A stretch of DNA of 64,000 bases, from NCBI GenBank assembly GCA_964540815.1, contig CAZIOH010000022.1, forward strand, positions 1 through 64,000, read 5' to 3'. Within the stretch, counting starts at the first letter, position 1, and the number at the start of each line of letters is the position of its first letter. This document shows, in pieces, positions 17,526 to 25,625 of the stretch. Source of the DNA: CAZIOH01 sp964540815. Lineage in GTDB: Bacteria > Myxococcota_A > Polyangia > Fen-1088. A model generated the notes under the pieces. It saw only the letters and a list, made by a program, of their open reading frames with translations, had not been told where the DNA came from and ran no database searches. The position numbers and the translations under genes were made by a program.

Positions 17526-17954
17526 TCAGGCCGGCGGGGGGACCGAACGCGTCGTCGGCGACGAACGCGCCACCTCCGCCTCGAACACCCGGGCGAGGGC
17601 CAGCGCCGGATCCTCGCACAGGCCGGCGTGCGCGGCCGACGGTTGAACCACGGTGCTGCGCGGAGCGGACAGCCAGTGAAAACGCTCCGAGCGCGAGAGG
17701 CGCGCGATCGGTCCAGCGCTCGGCGCTCCGGCACACACGGCGCGAATCGCCTCGAGCTGTCGACGGACCGCCGGGAGATCCAGCTGTCTCGCCAGGGAAG
17801 AGGCCCGCAGGTCGCGCTCGACCTCGTCCCCGGCCAGCAGGCACCCGAGGTACCCCGCGCCCGGACAGAACAGTATCGCCCCGAGGTTGAGCCGCTCGTC
17901 GCGCTCGACCCGCGGCACGAGCTGCACGATCACGTAGTCAAAGGCTTGCCGCAC
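17526..17954 (-). CDS. DUF3037 protein, partner of the HipA-like kinase
   Basis: About 142 residues starting at GTG 17954 (MRQAFDYVIVQLVPRVERD). The opening 'YDYxxVxxVPRVERxExxNxGxxLFCP' pattern, here FDYVIVQLVPRVERDERLNL then GAILFCPG, is the DUF3037 signature. The start lies inside the last 17 bases of the HipA-like gene, so translation is probably coupled. DUF3037 genes commonly sit next to HipA_2-type kinases, and the pair is likely a functional unit; the biochemical role of DUF3037 is unknown. The C-terminal ~45 residues are less conserved-looking. A longer reading from 18050 would overlap the kinase by over 100 bases and is not preferred. Confidence 0.82.
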   Translation of the reverse strand: MRQAFDYVIVQLVPRVERDERLNLGAILFCPGAGYLGCLLAGDEVERDLRASSLARQLDLPAVRRQLEAIRAVCAGAPSAGPIARLSRSERFHWLSAPRSTVVQPSAAHAGLCEDPALALARVFEAEVARSSPTTRSVPPPA

Positions 17955-18780
17955 GGACCCGATTCGCCTCCTCGAGGAGCTGCGGCAAGGCCGACCGCCG
18001 CGCGCGCAACCACAGCCAATAGGCGGATCGCAGCTCCCGCGCGTCGTCACCCGCCAGCCAGATCTCGGGAACCGCGGCCACCGCGCGGGCGATGGCGTCG
18101 TCGTCGAGCGCCGCCACCAGGGCCGGCGCCGCCGCCGAGAGCCCGTCGGCGAAGGGCAGGAGCACGTGCTCCCCCACCCGCGCGAACGGCCGCTGGGCCG
18201 ACGCTTGCAGCTCGGCTGGATCGACCCGCCCAGCGTAGCCGTGGTGCCAGTACAGCGAGGCGCCGTGATCGATCAGCCACGGTCCGCCCCGCCACCACAG
18301 CAGGTTGGGATTTCGGGCGGTCCGGTCCACGTTGGCCGCGAACACGTCGAAGGCCACCAGCGCCGACGCGAAGGCCGCCGACACCGGATGCCCCGCGGCC
18401 ACGTCGTACCCGAGCGCGCCCGGCAGGAACGCCATCGCCAGGTTGAGGCCGGCGCTGGCCATGAGCAACTCGCGGATCTCCTGGTGGGGCTCGCTGCGCC
18501 CGAGGGCCGCGTCCACCTCGATGAGCCCGAGCTCGGGGACCGGCAGGCCGGCCGCGCGGGCCAGCTCACCCGCGATCACCTCGGCCACGAGGGCCCGGGT
18601 GCCCTGCGCGGCCCCGTGAAACTTCGCCACGTAGAGCCCGCCATCGTCGGCCTCGACCACCGCGGGGACCGAGCCGCCCTCGCGCAGCGCGGTCACGTAG
18701 CGGGTGGCCACCAGGTGGCGGAGCGGCGGCGGTCCTGGGCCCCCCTCCCTCGAGGTCGGCAGCTCGGTTGCGCGCGACAT
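17938..18780 (-). CDS. HipA-like kinase domain protein (HipA_2 type)
   Basis: 280 residues starting at ATG 18780 (MSRATELPTS); a GTG six bases upstream is an alternative. The segments fit a minimal HipA/PI3K-like kinase: YVAKFHGAAQGTRALVAEVI (ATP-lysine strand and helix), AGLPVPELGLIEVD, then AFDVFAANVDRTARNPNLLW and WLIDHGASLY. The NVDRTARNPN stretch corresponds to the catalytic 'D-x(4)-N' motif and LIDHG to the metal-binding Asp. Unlike classical HipA toxins there is no HipB antitoxin gene; the coupled partner is DUF3037. A toxin role should therefore not be assumed. No signal peptide. Confidence 0.82.
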   Translation of the reverse strand: MSRATELPTSREGGPGPPPLRHLVATRYVTALREGGSVPAVVEADDGGLYVAKFHGAAQGTRALVAEVIAGELARAAGLPVPELGLIEVDAALGRSEPHQEIRELLMASAGLNLAMAFLPGALGYDVAAGHPVSAAFASALVAFDVFAANVDRTARNPNLLWWRGGPWLIDHGASLYWHHGYAGRVDPAELQASAQRPFARVGEHVLLPFADGLSAAAPALVAALDDDAIARAVAAVPEIWLAGDDARELRSAYWLWLRARRSALPQLLEEANRVRAASL

Positions 18781-18959
18781 GGTCACAGTGTGCCAGAGAC
18801 CGCCCTGGCGGTCACGTTGGGCGCGCTCGGCCGATCGCGAGACGGCCCTCCGGGCGCCGAATCGCAGGCCCCGCCATTGCGACCGCGGGGAACCGTCCTT
18901 ATATCCGGGAGGTAAACGTAGGCAGGTCGCGCCGTCGACCGCCCCAAGGAGAAATTGCG

Positions 18960-19454
18960 ATGCCCATGTTGCTCATCTGCTCGATCGCCACGCTGCTCGT
19001 GACCTGGATGTTTGGAGCCCGCTGGCTCGGAGATCGGTCCTGGGCGCGACGGCTGCCCGCACCGGAGCCCCGCGCTCGACCTGCCCGGCAGCGTTCGCGG
19101 GCCCGGCTGCCCGGACCGGCCTTGCTGATCGCGGTGGTCGCCGCGCTGGCGCTCGGCCCGGTGTCGCTGAGCCTGGCCAAGGGGCTCGGGCTGCCGGAAG
19201 CGGCGCCGACCACGCGGGTGCAGCCAGGCCAGCCCGTCACCGTCGGCGCCTCGGCCGTCCCGCCGGCTCGAACCGTGGTCGCCGAGGCGGGCCCACGCGA
19301 CCGGCCTCCCTCCCCCGCCCCGGCGACCTACGCCGCCCGCGAGCGCAACGCCGCCGCACAAGGACATTTCAAGGGTGGCGACACCACCGTCGTGCTCGGA
19401 AGCAGCGCGCTGGTCCTGATCCTGGTGATCGTGCTCATCGTCGTGCTGCTGTGA
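18960..19454 (+). CDS. Small bitopic membrane protein, first gene of an envelope operon
   Basis: 164 residues. ATG 18960 follows AAGGAG with a good spacer. There is an N-terminal hydrophobic segment (MLLICSIATLLVTWMFGARW), a basic stretch, a second helix (ALLIAVVAALALGPVSLSLA) and an Ala/Pro-rich linker. The last ~28 residues start FKGGDTTVVLGSSALV and end in a run of Ile/Leu/Val. The order small membrane protein with hydrophobic tail + C39-like cysteine peptidase recalls PA2779-PA2778 style operons; that comparison is from memory. The next gene starts 16 bases later. Function unknown. Confidence 0.65.
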   Translation: MPMLLICSIATLLVTWMFGARWLGDRSWARRLPAPEPRARPARQRSRARLPGPALLIAVVAALALGPVSLSLAKGLGLPEAAPTTRVQPGQPVTVGASAVPPARTVVAEAGPRDRPPSPAPATYAARERNAAAQGHFKGGDTTVVLGSSALVLILVIVLIVVLL

Positions 19455-19470
19455 GCGCGGCCTGATCCAG

Positions 19471-20091
19471 ATGTTCCTGCCGCACCGACCACCAGCGCCG
19501 CGCGGCGCGTGGCTCCGGGCGGTGTGCCTGGCGGGGCTCGCTGCCGCCGCGTGCGCGTCGATGTCGGGCTGCTACCACGGCTCCGCCCACAACGTCTCCG
19601 CGCGGCAGGTGGTGGAACGGGGGGCGGAGGCCGGCTGGGTGGTGGTCGCCCGCATGGGACTCGTGCGCCAGAGCGCGAACGACGACTGCGGAGCCGCCGC
19701 GCTGGCCATGATGCTCGGGCACTGGGCGGTGCCGACCTCCGCCGCCGAGATCCTCCGATCCATCCCGCGCGAGCCAGGTCATGGCATCGCGCTCGATGCC
19801 CTCCGCGACTTCGCCCGGGCCCGCGGTCTCACCTCGTACGTGATCCGCGGAGAGCTCGCGGATCTCGCGACCGAGATCGGCCTCGATCACCCGGTCCTGG
19901 TCGGGCTGGTCCAGCAGTACGGAGACCATGCGCGCGCGCACTACGAGGTGATCACGGGGATCAATTCCACCACCCGGAGGCTGTTGCTCCTCGATCCCGC
20001 TCGCGGGCTTCGCGAGGACACCTTCGAAGGGTTCATGTCGGAATGGACCACCGCTGGCCGACCCACCCTGGTCATCGTTGCCGCCGCCTGA
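19471..20091 (+). CDS. C39-like cysteine peptidase lipoprotein (PA2778-like)
   Basis: 206 residues with an N-terminal signal helix and a lipobox ending at C34 (SMSGC) or C28 (AAAC), so it is probably a lipoprotein. The papain-like C39 domain has Cys C73 in NDDCGAAALAMML, His H157 in AHYEVITGI and Asp D175 in LLLLDPARG, a complete triad in family order. C39 domains cleave after double-Gly in bacteriocin leaders, but stand-alone lipoprotein versions such as PA2778 have no known substrate. It sits 16 bases after the membrane-protein gene and overlaps the next lipoprotein gene by 14 bases, so the three are an operon. Confidence 0.85.
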   Translation: MFLPHRPPAPRGAWLRAVCLAGLAAAACASMSGCYHGSAHNVSARQVVERGAEAGWVVVARMGLVRQSANDDCGAAALAMMLGHWAVPTSAAEILRSIPREPGHGIALDALRDFARARGLTSYVIRGELADLATEIGLDHPVLVGLVQQYGDHARAHYEVITGINSTTRRLLLLDPARGLREDTFEGFMSEWTTAGRPTLVIVAAA

Positions 20092-20722
20092 TTGGCGGCT
20101 CGCTCGGCCGGATGGGTGGCCGGCTGAACGGGCTCGGCGCCGGCCAGGGATCGGGGGCCCGTGGCGGGGGCTCCGGGTGGGGGTCGGGCTCGGGCTCCTC
20201 GCCGCGGGAAACCTGGCCTGCGGAACGTCCTATCGCCCGCGCTCCGACGGACAGGTGCGGCTCGTGATCCACCACGGCGCTGCCCTCTACGTGCAGGACG
20301 GGCGGGAGCTGCCGGTGGGCCCCTTCAGCGGGAACCTCCCCGGCCTGGTGGCGACCTGCCCTGCGGCGCGCGAGAACGCGCGGATCGCCCACCGGGATCT
20401 GGCCGTGGGCGCCTCCGCCTACCTGGCGGGTGCGGCCGGCCTGGTGATCGGCCTCCTGGCGCTGTCGGGTCCAGCCGGCTGGGTGGTGATCGGGGCCGGC
20501 GCCACCGTCGGAGGAACCGGCATCGGGTTCCTCGGCGCGGGACTCACCCACGCGATCGATGCGGTCAATCTCTTCAACGATGCGAGCCCTGCACGACCGT
20601 CGACCTGCGCCCAAGGCGCAGCGGGAGGGCCGGCGTGTTCGAGCCCGAGTTCGTGTTCGAGTTCGAGTTCGAGTTCGAGTGGTGCCAGAGTGTTCGCGAG
20701 CTGCGGGACCGCCAGGCGCTGA
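20078..20722 (+). CDS. Glycine-rich putative lipoprotein, third gene of the C39-peptidase operon
   Basis: Up to 214 residues. The frame begins with TTG at 20078 inside the peptidase gene, but a GTG near 20177-20183, just before the hydrophobic stretch VGLGLLAAGNLACG, may be the real start. That stretch ends in a lipobox (NLACG). The middle holds a long Gly/Ala membrane-like hairpin (ASAYLAGAAGLVIGLLALS and GAGATVGGTGIGFLGAGL). The C-terminus is Ser-rich because of a TTCGAG hexanucleotide repeat in the DNA. No enzymatic motif is seen. The operon position suggests it works with the peptidase or is processed by it, but this is inference. Confidence 0.6.
   Translation: MPPPDWRLARPDGWPAERARRRPGIGGPWRGLRVGVGLGLLAAGNLACGTSYRPRSDGQVRLVIHHGAALYVQDGRELPVGPFSGNLPGLVATCPAARENARIAHRDLAVGASAYLAGAAGLVIGLLALSGPAGWVVIGAGATVGGTGIGFLGAGLTHAIDAVNLFNDASPARPSTCAQGAAGGPACSSPSSCSSSSSSSSGARVFASCGTARR
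20638..20680 (+). repeat. TTCGAG hexanucleotide repeat inside a coding region
   Basis: TTCGAG-type hexamers repeat from 20638 to 20680 with one TTCGTG variant, giving a poly-Ser stretch in the lipoprotein frame. Length changes in steps of six keep the frame, so this could vary between strains. Confidence 0.8.
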
Positions 20723-20795
20723 ACGCTGCCACGCTGCGAACACGGACAGGGGGTCGCTGGCCCCGCGTCCGCCCCCGACAGTGTCCTCGATCCTC

Positions 20796-21999
20796 TCAGC
20801 CGCCGGTGGTGCCCGCGTCGGCCGCGCCGACGGGTGTGGCGCACAGCTTGAGCGCCGCGCAAAACGCCCCGGGCGGGCACCGCAACATCGGGGCGGCCAC
20901 GCAGAGCTCTCCAGCCGGACAGTCCGCGTCCTTCTGGCAGAGGACGACCTGAGGCAACGGGGCATCGGGGACGCACTTGCAGGTGGTGGTGTCGAAATGA
21001 TCTCCCTTGATGCACAGGACGTTGTCGACGCAGACCCTTCCCCCGTCACCAGCAGGAGGAGGAGGAGGAGGAGGAGGAGGCGAGCCCGCGTCCGCCGTCC
21101 CGTCCGTCACGCACTTGCAGGTGGTCCGATCGAAGTGGCTGCCCTTGACGCAGGCCACGTTCTCCACGCATGCCCGTCCGCCGTCCCCGGCTGGCGGAGG
21201 CGGAGGCGGCACCGCGGCGTCCGCCGCCCCATCCGGCACGCACTTGCAGCTCGCCCGGTCGAAGTGGTCCCCCTTGACGCAGGCCACGTTCTGCACGCAC
21301 GCCCTCCCACCGTCCCCGGCCGGCGGCGGCGGCACCGCGGCGTCCACCGCTCCATCCGGCACGCACTTGCAGCTCGCCCGGTCGAAGTGGTCCCCCTTGA
21401 CGCAGGNNNNNNNNNNNNNNNNNNNNNNNNNNNNNNNNNNNNNNNNNNNNNNNNNNNNNNNNNNNNNNNNNNNNNNNNNNNNNNNNNNNNNNNNNNNNNN
21501 NNNNNNCGAAGTGGTCCCCCTTGACGCAGGCCACGTTCTGCACGCACGCCCTCCCACCGTCATCCCCGGCTGGCGGCGGCGGTGCCGCGGCATCCGCGGC
21601 CCCATCCGGTACGCACTTGCAGCTCGCCCGGTCGAAGTGATCGCCCTTGACGCAGGCGACGTTCTCCACGCACGCCTTTCCACCGTCCCCGACCGGCGGC
21701 GGAGGAGGAGGCGGCGGCACCGCGGCGTCCGCGGGCGCGTCCGGCACGCACTTGCAGGTCCTCGTGTCGAAGTGATCGCCCTTGATGCAGAGGACCTGTC
21801 GCACGCCGCACGCGCCCGGCCCTGCGGGACCGGCGCCCCCATCCGGCGAGCTGCTGCTTCCCCCTCCGCAGCCCACGGCCAAGGTCACCAAGCCAACCAG
21901 TGCGACCAAGCAGACAGGGCCAACCACGTTCGCGGCCACGGTCAATCGCGTCATCCAGCGCATGCAAGGTTGGTGCGCCGAGCCGGCATCCGTCATCAT
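20796..21999 (-). CDS. Lipoprotein made of repeated four-Cys modules with Pro-rich linkers (contains scaffold gap)
   Basis: The protein starts near 21999 (ATGs at 21996 and 21963 also possible), with a signal helix ending in LAVGC and so predicted lipidated. Then come modules of pattern C-x5-C-x10-C-x-C, consensus CVQNVACVKGDHFDRASCKC, each followed by VPDGA.DAA and a Pro run plus AGDGG. Seven module traces are seen; modules 3 and 4 are cut by the 100-N gap and could be one or many. The first and last modules share the variant VLCIKGDHFDT, while inner ones read VACVKGDHFDR. The tail (CQKDADCPAGELC, CPPGAFCAALKLC) is a different Cys domain. It begins 36 bases after the TonB-receptor gene and probably belongs to that operon. 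Likely disulfide- or metal-stabilised and on the outer-membrane surface. I do not recognise the module. Confidence 0.8.
20985..21780 (-). repeat. Tandem repeat array encoding four-Cys modules
   Basis: The phrase CACTTGCAGCTCGCCCGGTC, and close variants, recur about every 105-125 bp on the plus strand. Spacing varies because the Pro-rich linkers differ in length through GGAGGA and GGCGGC triplet runs (for example 21054-21083). Inner copies are near-identical in DNA, indicating recent expansion or gene conversion; the outermost copies diverge. Confidence 0.85.
21407..21506. other. Scaffold gap (100 N)
   Basis: A placeholder gap of unknown real length inside the four-Cys module array. The flanking sequences are from the same repeat (GTCGAAGTGGTCCCCCTTGA on both sides), so one or more modules may be missing or the two flanks may even overlap. 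Confidence 0.98.
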
Positions 22000-22035
22000 T
22001 TCGCATTGTTTCGCCGCCCTGCCCCGCCCCGTGCC

Positions 22036-24795
22036 TCAGAGCACGCCACGGAAGCCGATGGTGGGAACCACGTAGCGGATGGAGCTGGCGCCGATCAGCC
22101 CACCCGACTCGGTCGCCACGGTGGTGTTGATGATGTCCACGTAGAAGTCGAGCAACCAGCTGTTCCACACCGCCCGCTTGTCGAGGCGCAGATCCACGCG
22201 GAACTGGCTGTCTCCCCGCACCACGTTGGTGCCGAAGATGGTGGTGAGCGGGGTTCCAGTCTGGTACAGGACCCGGGTGCCGACCTCCCAGTTGCGCGGC
22301 AGCTCGAGGCCCGTGACCAGGTTCACGACGTGCAGCCGATCGAAGTCGAAGAGCGACCAGCCGGTGCTGGTCTGACGCTCCGACCGTGACAGGGTGTAGC
22401 TCAGCCACCCGAAGACGTGCCCCGCCTGGCGGCGCCGCAGCAGCACCTCGAGCCCGTAGCTGCGTCCGACCCGCGAGACGAACAGGTTGTTCAGGGTCTG
22501 ACGCCGCGAGGCGGTCGCCAAGGTGGGAGGCAACCAGGCCGGCTGGGTCGGCTGCGCCTGCTGCACCGAGGCCGCGGTGGGGTTCACCGTCAGATCGAAC
22601 AGGATCGGGTCCATGGAGTTGTAGTAGACGTTGAGATCGAGCTCGGTGGCCGCCGCCAGGCGCGCCTCGACCCCGGCGCTGTACTGGGTGGAGGCGAGGA
22701 GCCCGAGGGACAGCGACGAGGCGTCGAGCCCCGGGACCGGAAAGAACAGGCGCGGCGGCTGGTGGTAGCGTCCGACCACCCCCTTCAACCACACGCTCCC
22801 GTGCTCCGCGTCGGTCAGGCGATACCGGCCGAGCAGGCGGGGATCGAGGCTCCACTGCGTGGTGTCCCCGCTGGTCTGGTGCTCGTCGTACAGATCGCCC
22901 CGCACCCCCGGGATGAGCCGCAGCCGTTCGGTCGGCTTCCAGACCAGCTCGGCGAGCGCCCCCGACTGGCTGTAATAGCCGCTGGTCCCGAAGAACTTTG
23001 CGATGTTCATTCCGGTCTGGGAGGCGACCGTGCCGCTCGACTGGTTGTCGACCGTGTGGTCGTACGATTCGAGGCCGAAGGTGGCGTCGAGGTTCGGCCC
23101 GAGGGCGCGGTGCACCCGGACCTGAGGGTTGACCGACCAGGTCCCGTTCCCGAGCCCGCTGTCGCCGAAGACCGAGCCCCCCCCCGCCGCCCCGCCGACC
23201 TGGGTGTCGTCGTACCCGAAGATCACCCGGTAGAGCTCCCAGTCGCTGGCGCCGCCGTGCTGGTACCGCAGGTCCAGCCGATGAAAACCGAAGCTCGCGA
23301 GGGTGGTGAGCGGCTGATCGGACGAGGTCCGCGACTTGAGATCGTCGGACGCCCCATACGCGAAGATGGTCCAGTGATGGGTCCCGCTGCCTCCGTCGAA
23401 GCGCGCCTGGTAATCCCAGTACGAGAGCGACACGTTCGGGGCCAGCAGGCTGAGCAGGATCCCCGGGTAGCCGATGCGCCCGGCCAGGGTGGCGGTCATG
23501 CCGAGCACCGGCACCGGCTGGCGCACCATGCCCCCGGCCTGGGTCAGGTTGAGGTCGAGGTCGACCCGGTGCTCGTCCTTCCGGGCGGGTCGGGTCACGC
23601 CGTCCAGGATGCCGCCCGTGTATCCGCCGTAGGTCACCGGGAAGCCGCCAGGGTAGAAGTCCACGTGATCGATGAACTCGGGGTGAATCACGCTCGGGCC
23701 CGCCAGCAGGTGAAACAGCAGCGGCAGCCGCACCCCGTCGAGGAGCGTCCCGGTGGCCCCCGGGCTCGAGCCCCGTACGATGGGGAGCGGCAAGAGCCCC
23801 ATGGCCGAGGTGACCCCGGGCAAGAGGTTGATCACCCGGAACGGATCCCCGAACGTCCCTGGAACCCGCCGGATCTCCGGGCCGGACAGGGTGGTGCGGG
23901 AGACCTCGGTCCGATCGGTCTCCGCCCGCACGTACGACTCGTACTGCCCGTAGCTGCGCGCCTCGATCAGGTACTTGACCCGCAGCCGCTGACTCTTCTC
24001 GAGCCGCTCGGTCTGCAGGAACTTCTCGTGCTCGGGCGCGGTCACGCGAACCTCGAGCGCCCGCTCCGAGCGCAGGGGGAGCTCGAACACCCCCGTCGCA
24101 TCGGTCAGCGTGGTGTAGACCGCCCCCGACTCCTGGTCGCGCGCCGAGACCGTCGCCTGCGCGATGGGCTGCCGCGTGCCTCGGGTGAGCACCAGCCCCA
24201 CCAGCACCGCGTCCCGCTCGGGCTCGGCCGCCACCAGGGGCGCCGGCGGCACGGGCGGGGGTTCGAAGGTCTGGGTGAAGGGAATTCGCACGGCGGTCGG
24301 CCGGCCGTCGCGCAGGGCCGGATGAAACCGGAAGGCCTTGACCCCCGCGACGACGGCCGCGTCGAGGCGCGGTCCTCCCGAGCCCGTCACCACCGCCGCC
24401 GTGACCTCGCCCCGCGCATCGATGGTGAGGACCACCGTGACGGCCACCGGCTCGGCGATGGGCGGCGCGTCGGCGGGGAACCCGATGGTCGGCAAGTCCA
24501 CCGCCACCGGCGGCGTCAGCAGCCCCGGGCCTCCTGCGTCGCGCGGGGCCCCGCGGTTTTCCGCATCGGCTCCCGCCAGCGCATCGGCTCCCGCCGCCCC
24601 ATCGCCGCCCCCTCCGTCTCCTCGGGCTTCGAGGGCCCGCGGGGCCGCGACGCCCGCATCGGCCGCCTCCGTCGGTGCGGCCTGGACCGGCCGGGCGCCG
24701 AGCAGGCCAAGCACCAGCACCGGGAGCCACCCGACCGCGGCGACCAGGTGAGCCGCCCCGGGAGGCCGGCCACGCGTCAGCGCCAAGTCAGCCAC
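22036..24795 (-). CDS. TonB-dependent outer-membrane receptor with N-terminal TonB-C-like and carboxypeptidase-regulatory-like domains
   Basis: 919 residues from GTG 24795, which overlaps the upstream gene by 19 bases. Signal peptide ~1-39 (VLVLGLLGARPVQA). An Ala/Gly-rich linker leads to a TonB C-terminal-like domain (~100-176: VAVTVVLTIDARGEVTAAVV, AFRFHPALRDGRP). A carboxypeptidase-regulatory-like beta domain follows (~195-275), then the plug (GPEIRRVPGTFGDPFRVINL, LDGVRLPLLFHLLAG, GGFPVTYGGYTGGILDG). The 22-strand-type barrel runs to the C-terminal VVPTIGFRGVL. It should import or move a large ligand across the outer membrane using ExbB-ExbD-TonB encoded divergently. A TonB-C-like domain on the receptor itself is unusual outside myxobacteria-like genomes. 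Ligand unknown. Confidence 0.93.
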   Translation of the reverse strand: MADLALTRGRPPGAAHLVAAVGWLPVLVLGLLGARPVQAAPTEAADAGVAAPRALEARGDGGGGDGAAGADALAGADAENRGAPRDAGGPGLLTPPVAVDLPTIGFPADAPPIAEPVAVTVVLTIDARGEVTAAVVTGSGGPRLDAAVVAGVKAFRFHPALRDGRPTAVRIPFTQTFEPPPVPPAPLVAAEPERDAVLVGLVLTRGTRQPIAQATVSARDQESGAVYTTLTDATGVFELPLRSERALEVRVTAPEHEKFLQTERLEKSQRLRVKYLIEARSYGQYESYVRAETDRTEVSRTTLSGPEIRRVPGTFGDPFRVINLLPGVTSAMGLLPLPIVRGSSPGATGTLLDGVRLPLLFHLLAGPSVIHPEFIDHVDFYPGGFPVTYGGYTGGILDGVTRPARKDEHRVDLDLNLTQAGGMVRQPVPVLGMTATLAGRIGYPGILLSLLAPNVSLSYWDYQARFDGGSGTHHWTIFAYGASDDLKSRTSSDQPLTTLASFGFHRLDLRYQHGGASDWELYRVIFGYDDTQVGGAAGGGSVFGDSGLGNGTWSVNPQVRVHRALGPNLDATFGLESYDHTVDNQSSGTVASQTGMNIAKFFGTSGYYSQSGALAELVWKPTERLRLIPGVRGDLYDEHQTSGDTTQWSLDPRLLGRYRLTDAEHGSVWLKGVVGRYHQPPRLFFPVPGLDASSLSLGLLASTQYSAGVEARLAAATELDLNVYYNSMDPILFDLTVNPTAASVQQAQPTQPAWLPPTLATASRRQTLNNLFVSRVGRSYGLEVLLRRRQAGHVFGWLSYTLSRSERQTSTGWSLFDFDRLHVVNLVTGLELPRNWEVGTRVLYQTGTPLTTIFGTNVVRGDSQFRVDLRLDKRAVWNSWLLDFYVDIINTTVATESGGLIGASSIRYVVPTIGFRGVL

Positions 24796-25625
24796 CAGCC
24801 GAGGTCGAGGGCGACCTGTTGCCACCACTGCGACAGGACCACGGGCTGGCCCGTCTCGTCGTCGACGCGTCCGAAGGTGGCCTGACAGCGGGTCCACTGT
24901 CCGAGCCCCTCGACGAACGGACCGGTCGCGAAGAGCGGCCCCACGACGAACAGGTACTCCGTCCGCACCACCGCGGTGAGCGCCGAGCCGGTGCAGCTCT
25001 GCAAGCGTTCGCCGGAGGTCAGGTCCCGACTGATGGTCACCGTCGGCCCCTGCAACCCACCGGTGGGCGCGCTGGGATCGCTGACCGAGAGCCCGCCGTA
25101 CCCGACGCCCGCGCTGATCCCGAGCTGTCGCCACGGGAAGAACGTCGGCTCGAGCGTGGCGCTCCAGCGCAGCCCGCCGGGTCCGGTCCCGTACGCGAGC
25201 GCGATGCCGAGCGCCCAGTGCGCGTCGATCCGGACGCTCGGGCGCAAGAGCGCCGCCTTGCTCGAGAAGGAGAGGGCCGGCCCGAGCCCGTGCAGGCTGC
25301 CCATCTCGTAGCCGAGCTGGACCCGGACCCCTGAGCTCGCCCAGGCGTCGCGGTCCGCCTGGGTGGGCAGCCCGACCCGGACGTTGTCGGTCTGGGCCAG
25401 GGCCACCCGCTCCTTCTCGTCGATGACGTGAACGGGCGGCGTCGGGGCCGGGCCGGACGGGGGCTCCCCCGGCGTACCGGAGCCGCTGGCGGGCGCGTCC
25501 GCCGCCAACGCGCTCGCCGGCATCGCCAGCGCCAGCGCAAGCGCCAGCATCGCCGCCAGCCGCAAGCCGAGCCTCCGGATCCGCGCGCCGCGCCACCCGA
25601 TCCGCGGGGTCATGGTCATGGTCAT
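24777..25625 (-). CDS. Predicted outer-membrane beta-barrel protein
   Basis: 282 residues from ATG 25625 (MTMTMTPRIGWRG), which overlaps the upstream stop as ATGA. Signal peptide with an Ala/Leu helix ending ASALA-ADAPA at ~45. The mature part has alternating aromatic/hydrophobic strands (GVRVQLGYEMGSL, FSSKAALLRPSVRIDAHWAL, WSATLEPTFFPWRQLGIS, VVRTEYLFVVGPLFATGPFV) and ends in the aromatic strand DLGWWLTWR, typical of barrel insertion. Two Cys (SCTGSA, TRCQAT) could pair. It overlaps the receptor gene by 19 bases at its 3' end. No named family recognised. Confidence 0.75.
   Translation of the reverse strand: MTMTMTPRIGWRGARIRRLGLRLAAMLALALALAMPASALAADAPASGSGTPGEPPSGPAPTPPVHVIDEKERVALAQTDNVRVGLPTQADRDAWASSGVRVQLGYEMGSLHGLGPALSFSSKAALLRPSVRIDAHWALGIALAYGTGPGGLRWSATLEPTFFPWRQLGISAGVGYGGLSVSDPSAPTGGLQGPTVTISRDLTSGERLQSCTGSALTAVVRTEYLFVVGPLFATGPFVEGLGQWTRCQATFGRVDDETGQPVVLSQWWQQVALDLGWWLTWR

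Noticed and set aside
17938..18780. Classical HipBA toxin-antitoxin locus
   Set aside because: No helix-turn-helix HipB gene is adjacent; the coupled partner is DUF3037, so the toxin label is not supported.
21407..21506. Frameshift or pseudogene in the Cys-module lipoprotein
   Set aside because: The apparent change of frame comes from a placeholder of arbitrary length; both flanks keep the module reading frame.
22417..24885. Long rightward open frame opposite the TonB receptor
   Set aside because: Antisense shadow of a gene with clear plug and barrel features.
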